Assembly (NCBI GenBank): GCA_035547915.1
Contig: DASZTS010000006.1
Location: 1-36,748, forward strand
Length of the DNA: 36,748 nucleotides
Source: DASSFG01 sp035547915
GTDB taxonomy: Bacteria; Planctomycetota; Planctomycetia; Pirellulales; JAICIG01
Direction: 5' to 3'
A model generated the notes under the pieces. That model saw only the letters and a list, made by a program, of their open reading frames with translations. It made no database searches and was not told where the DNA came from. Shown here one piece after another: positions 33,447 through 36,748 of this stretch; within the stretch, counting starts at the first letter, position 1; every line of letters starts with the position of its first letter. The position numbers and the translations under genes were made by a program.

Positions 33447-33558
33447 TGGAACGACAGCCTCCCAGGATCGCACGACTGTAGGCCCTGAGTTTGGCGCGTA
33501 GTAACCATCGCCCAGTCGTTCCTCATGAACACGGAACCCTGACCACTGATATCGTCCA

Positions 33559-35349
33559 ATGACTAAAATCCTGGGGATCAACGCATTTCATGGTGATGCT
33601 TCGGCCGCGCTGCTGGTCGATGGTCACTTGGTCGCCGCCGTCGAGGAAGAGCGATTCAACCGAATGAAGCATTGGGCGGGCTTTCCTGCCCAGTCGATCC
33701 GCTACTGCCTCGACGAAGCGCGTCTTTCGCCTCAGGAGGTCGACCATGTGGCGATCTCGTTCAACCCACGGGCGAACCTCCTGCGGCGTCTGCGGTTTGT
33801 CGTTGCGCACCGGCCCGATGCGCGCGCGGTACTCGACCGCATCAAGCGGCAGGGCAAAACGTTGGGCCTTGCGGGTCGTTTCGCGGCGGCCGTCGGCTGC
33901 CAGCCAAACCAACTGAGGGCTCGTTTCCACCGCATCGAGCACCATCAGGCGCACGTCGCGGCGGGCTTCTTAATCTCGCCCTTCAATGAGGCAGCGATTC
34001 TCTCAATCGACGGCATGGGCGATTTCACCAGTACGCTCACCGCCCACGGCCGGGGAATCGGTTGGCAAGAACTCGACCGCGTGTTCTTCCCGCACTCGCT
34101 CGGTTTCCTATACAGCGTCATGACCATGTACCTGGGCTTCACCCAATACGGCGATGAGTACAAGGTGATGGGGCTGGCACCCTACGGCGAGCCGGAGTTC
34201 GTCGATGTCCTTCGCCGCATGGTGCGGCCGCGCGGTGACCTGTTCGAGCTTGATCTCGACTATTTCACACACCATAAGCAAGGCATTCGCATGACCTGGA
34301 ACGACGGCGCGCCCGTCGTCGATGCTTTCCACAGTCAGCGGCTTGAGCGCGAGTTAGGCCCTATGCGCAAGAAAGGCGAAGAAGTGACGCACCGTCATGA
34401 GAACATCGCCCGCAGCTTGCAAGTCGTCACAGAGGAACTTGTCTTGCATCTACTGCGGAGGCTGCATGCAAAAACGGCGTGCCCCAATGTCTGTCTCACC
34501 GGCGGTGTCGCCATGAATAGCGTGGTCAATGGCAAGATAACTCGCGAAACGCCGTTCGAGAAGGTCTACATACCAGCGGGCGCAGCCGACAACGGCACCT
34601 CATTCGGCGCGGCCTTCCATGTTTGGCACCGCATACTCGGGCAACCACGCACCTTCGTTCAGGACCACGCATACTGGGGCTCGTGCTTCGATCACGATGA
34701 CTGTGCGCGCGCTATTCGAGAGGTTGGTTTGCCGTTCGACACCTACGACGACCACGAGTTGGTCGACCGCACCACCGAATTATTGCTCAACGGCAAGGTT
34801 GCCGGCTGGTTCCAGGGACGTATGGAGTTCGGTGCCAGAGCGCTCGGCAACAGGTCGTTGTTGGCCGATCCGCGTCGATCCGACATGCGCGATATCATCA
34901 ATTTGCGCATCAAGTTTCGCGAGAAATTCCGGCCTTTCGCCCCGAGCATCCTCGAGGAGCATGTCGGCGAGTGGTTCGAGATAGACGAATCGACGCCCTA
35001 CATGGAGAAGGTGTTCCCGATACGACCAGAAAAACGCGCTCTCATTCCGGCCGTGACCCACGTCGACGGCAGCGGCCGGTTGCAGACGGTCTCAAAGCGG
35101 ACCAATGCACTCTACCACGCGTTGATCTCGCGGTTTCATCAGAAGACGGGCGTGCCGATCGTGCTCAATACCTCATTGAACGAGAACGAGCCGATCGTGC
35201 GGACGCCGGCTGAGGCCATCGACTGCTTCCTGCGGACCGACATGGACGCATTGGTGCTGGGCAGCCACGTGATCGATCGGGGCCGTCCAGATTTTCCAGA
35301 GCAGTTGCGAAAACGGGCCAAGGACGAAGCGCCGATGATCGTCGCATAA
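33559..35349 (+). CDS. carbamoyltransferase (NodU/CmcH family)
   Basis: 596 residues, full length for the family. N-terminal ASKHA-type domain: ILGINAFHGDASAALLVDG (4-22), VEEERFNRMKH (29-39), the metal-binding EHHQAHVAAGF (about 128-138), SIDGMGDFTSTL (about 150-161), LTGGVAMNSVVNGKI (about 314-328), PAGAADNGTSFGAA (about 338-351). C-terminal YrdC-like carbamoyl-transfer region: WFQGRMEFGARALGNRS (about 416-432) and FREKFRPFAPSIL (about 453-465). These enzymes transfer carbamoyl from carbamoyl phosphate, via carbamoyl-adenylate, to a hydroxyl group, as in nodulation factors and antibiotics. Here the acceptor is presumably a sugar of the polymer. It is the last gene of the plus-strand block. 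Confidence 0.93.
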   Translation: MTKILGINAFHGDASAALLVDGHLVAAVEEERFNRMKHWAGFPAQSIRYCLDEARLSPQEVDHVAISFNPRANLLRRLRFVVAHRPDARAVLDRIKRQGKTLGLAGRFAAAVGCQPNQLRARFHRIEHHQAHVAAGFLISPFNEAAILSIDGMGDFTSTLTAHGRGIGWQELDRVFFPHSLGFLYSVMTMYLGFTQYGDEYKVMGLAPYGEPEFVDVLRRMVRPRGDLFELDLDYFTHHKQGIRMTWNDGAPVVDAFHSQRLERELGPMRKKGEEVTHRHENIARSLQVVTEELVLHLLRRLHAKTACPNVCLTGGVAMNSVVNGKITRETPFEKVYIPAGAADNGTSFGAAFHVWHRILGQPRTFVQDHAYWGSCFDHDDCARAIREVGLPFDTYDDHELVDRTTELLLNGKVAGWFQGRMEFGARALGNRSLLADPRRSDMRDIINLRIKFREKFRPFAPSILEEHVGEWFEIDESTPYMEKVFPIRPEKRALIPAVTHVDGSGRLQTVSKRTNALYHALISRFHQKTGVPIVLNTSLNENEPIVRTPAEAIDCFLRTDMDALVLGSHVIDRGRPDFPEQLRKRAKDEAPMIVA

Positions 35350-35519
35350 ATCTATCGGACTGGCGATGTATCCGCGCCACAAATTATGCGGCGACGGAAC
35401 CGAGCCCGTTCGTTAGAGAACGTCTGAGTTGGCACGACCATATCGATCGTTATGGAATTGATCCGGCACGACGTCTGGCTGTCGCCCTTTGCCTTATCAA
35501 GACAGTTCGTTCAACGCTG

Positions 35520-36257
35520 CTATCCAGAGCGCGAGGCTCTCATTTGAATGCTCTGCCTCCTGTTGCGATGGCAGCGGTATACGACGATCGCGGCCAACGC
35601 CACAAGTAGCCCTCCGCCACTCCAGACCCAGGTGTCGCCGTACCATACCAGATAGCCCGCCAATTTGGCGAATTCCCCCAGGTATGTGCCGGTGCCTTGC
35701 CGTGATTGCCACCAGTTTTCCTCGGTGTAATCATCGACAGGTGCTGCCACCATATAAATGTCGTCAGCCCGGTCGCCGAGCACTTTGCGGAATACCCACC
35801 GCGCTCGGCGGGTATGAAAGTGGTGGGTCACAATCGCGACAGTGGCCGCGGGCCGCCCACGTAGGAACTCGCGCAGGGCCAGGGCGTCGCCATAGGTGCT
35901 CGTGCTGCCGGTGCCGATCAAGATAACATCATCTGAGCGGATACCACGCAGTATCAGAACGTCTCGAATAATCTCATGTGCGGCCCGGGCAGTGCCCGCA
36001 TTGGTGTCCGGTGTGCCGATGACTCTGGGGACAACTGCCGTGCGCGCAAGACCGGCCCGGAAAAGGGCCGCGGCCACGAAGGGGCGTGTCTCTTCTCCGC
36101 CCGGCAGCACGACTACATAATCGCAGGGGCGGGGCGTCTCGCCTACGTTAAGCCAGTAGGCCGCGCGGGGCAGAATCGACGCGCGACCCAACCAAACCGC
36201 CGTCAACAGAACAAAGAGGGCCAGCAGCCAACGACCGTACTTTAGAGCAACCGACAA
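35520..36257 (-). CDS. YdcF/SanA-like (DUF218) membrane-anchored protein
   Basis: 245 residues with the TTG at 36257; the frame stays open to 36647 (ATGs at 36647 and 36383). I prefer the internal start because a perfect hairpin with A/T tracts lies just upstream (36276-36303) and the extension looks non-coding. TM1 WLLALFVLLTAVWLG is followed by the DUF218 core CDYVVVLPGGEETRPFVAA, AVVPRVIGT, DDVILIGTGSTSTYGDALAL and VAIVTHHFHTRRARWVFRK. A C-terminal TM (LLVALAAIVVYRC) ends the protein. Members act in envelope maintenance (vancomycin exclusion, cell-wall or polymer-related steps), and the exact reaction is unknown. Convergent with the carbamoyltransferase gene; frequent in EPS neighbourhoods. 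Confidence 0.78.
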   Translation of the reverse strand: MSVALKYGRWLLALFVLLTAVWLGRASILPRAAYWLNVGETPRPCDYVVVLPGGEETRPFVAAALFRAGLARTAVVPRVIGTPDTNAGTARAAHEIIRDVLILRGIRSDDVILIGTGSTSTYGDALALREFLRGRPAATVAIVTHHFHTRRARWVFRKVLGDRADDIYMVAAPVDDYTEENWWQSRQGTGTYLGEFAKLAGYLVWYGDTWVWSGGGLLVALAAIVVYRCHRNRRQSIQMRASRSG

Positions 36258-36275
36258 AACCGGATTAAGTTCCGA

Positions 36276-36303
36276 AAAAATCGGCGTTTCACCGCCGATT
36301 TTT
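36276..36303. terminator. bidirectional rho-independent terminator-like hairpin
   Basis: AAAAATCGGCG-TTTCAC-CGCCGATTTTT is a perfect 11-pair stem with a six-base loop and A/T tracts on both sides, so it could end transcripts in either direction. It lies 19 bases upstream of the chosen YdcF-like start. It may stop transcripts entering from the right, or act as an attenuator for the minus-strand gene. Confidence 0.6.
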
Positions 36304-36534
36304 CGCCCAGGGCGCTCCGACTTCCGGGTTTTGTCAGCCGCTCTTATCGTTGAGCCAGTATAACCTCTCAAAAAGCACTGCATTTCGTCGAGGCTTCGAG
36401 GGAAGCTTCCTCTCAAGGAGGCGTAGTCCGTTTCATGTATGGCACACCATACGGGTGTCCGGTAAGCCAAGTAAAATCGCGGATCGAAAAGTTGCAAGAA
36501 TCGATACGTGTATGGAATGGCGTGCGCTTGCCGG

Positions 36535-36562
36535 TTGATTCCTCGTCTTGTTATTTTAATAT
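36535..36562 (+). promoter_or_regulatory. candidate promoter for the gene at 36741
   Basis: TTGATT (36535-36540), 16-base spacer, TAATAT (36557-36562); four of six matches in each box. The predicted leader would be about 170 bases and contain a strong hairpin. Confidence 0.35.
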
Positions 36563-36695
36563 GCGATCCTAACTGCTTCCATCGGCCGTGGGTGCTCGGC
36601 GTCTCGCAGGGTGCACGCCAGCTTCCGTGCTTGTTGGTGGGGTGCAAAAAAGCTCAATAGGAGAATTTGGTTTGGGAGCGTTAAAGTAGGGCGAG

Positions 36696-36721
36696 TACCG
36701 GCGGCAGGGAAGGCCGCGGTA
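36696..36721 (+). promoter_or_regulatory. leader hairpin next to the ribosome-binding site
   Basis: TACCgGCGGC pairs with GCCGCGGTA (one bulged G, seven-base loop). It ends five bases before AAGGAG at 36727-36732. A stable stem here could affect ribosome access; I recognise no known riboswitch. Confidence 0.4.
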
Positions 36722-36740
36722 GGCTTAAGGAGATCCAATC

Positions 36741-36748
36741 ATGGACGA
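36741..36748 (+). CDS. start of an unidentified gene (cut by window edge)
   Basis: Only ATGGACGA (Met-Asp-...) is inside the window. It is preceded by AAGGAG (36727-36732) at an ideal eight-base spacing, the best Shine-Dalgarno in the window. That contrasts with most genes here, which have none, so a well-translated gene probably starts here. The product cannot be named. Confidence 0.6.

Larger units (their letters stand above)
36258..36740. other. gene-free region between the divergent YdcF-like gene and the gene at 36741
   Basis: About 480 bases with no convincing gene. It holds the hairpin at 36276-36303, another perfect stem GTATGG-CACA-CCATAC (36437-36452), a possible promoter (36535-36562), and a strong stem just before the ribosome-binding site of the next gene (36696-36721). 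Confidence 0.5.

Noticed and set aside
36660..36740. Possible riboswitch before the gene at 36741
   Set aside because: Only a single stem is visible, and no conserved riboswitch core could be recognised.

Overview
The window is a large exopolysaccharide or capsule locus, most likely from a planctomycete of the Pirellulales type. That placement is an inference. It rests on GC-rich sequence, many genes without a Shine-Dalgarno motif and with GTG/TTG starts, a secreted protein with a PEP-CTERM tail, a WecA-like transferase with a long soluble C-terminal extension, and long runs of mixed glycosyltransferases and methyltransferases. No rRNA, tRNA or CRISPR array was seen.

Layout. The left edge (1-112, minus) is the start of a UDP-glucose/GDP-mannose dehydrogenase. 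Diverging from it, behind a good sigma70-type promoter (334-362), are a small secreted protein and a PEP-CTERM protein, then a small protein of uncertain (PilZ-like) type and a polysaccharide-deacetylase-like protein. A NusG/RfaH-like antiterminator (3850-4404) is followed by a 756-bp gene-free leader with a second good promoter (4893-4920). Next come the polymer-control and priming genes: a Wzc-type tyrosine autokinase (5161-7668), a CpsB/YwqE-type PHP phosphatase (8359-9171) and a WecA-like initiating transferase (9262-10815). A GDP-mannose 3,5-epimerase (11153-12157) then opens a dense co-directional block running to 31646. That block holds seven GT4-type glycosyltransferases, a Wzx-type flippase, a Wzy-like polymerase candidate, a sulfotransferase, a CapK/PaaK-like adenylate-forming enzyme, five SAM methyltransferase-fold proteins and an acyltransferase-3 protein. 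Many of these genes overlap by ATGA-type junctions, so they are probably translationally coupled. A last group (31834-35349) holds a sixth methyltransferase, a GT2 and a NodU-type carbamoyltransferase. A YdcF/SanA-like membrane protein faces back from the right side, and a new gene with a strong RBS starts at 36741.

How it works together (inference). The WecA-like enzyme primes undecaprenyl phosphate, the glycosyltransferases build a repeat unit, and flippase, polymerase and the kinase/phosphatase pair move and size it. The tailoring set predicts a heavily decorated polymer that may contain L-galactose and may be sulfated, O-methylated, O-acylated and carbamoylated. No Wza-type outer-membrane exporter and no exosortase was found in the window.

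Hidden structure. Three mobile-element fossils sit in the gaps. One is a decayed IS5-family transposase (7873-8326, minus) between the kinase and phosphatase genes, whose frame was broken by an 11-bp tandem duplication. The other two are miniature, internally deleted IS200-like elements in opposite orientation (10880-11093 and 33276-33446). These share a left end, the first codons of a TnpA-like protein and a right-end hairpin with compensatory changes. The second one appears to supply the stop codon of the GT2 gene.
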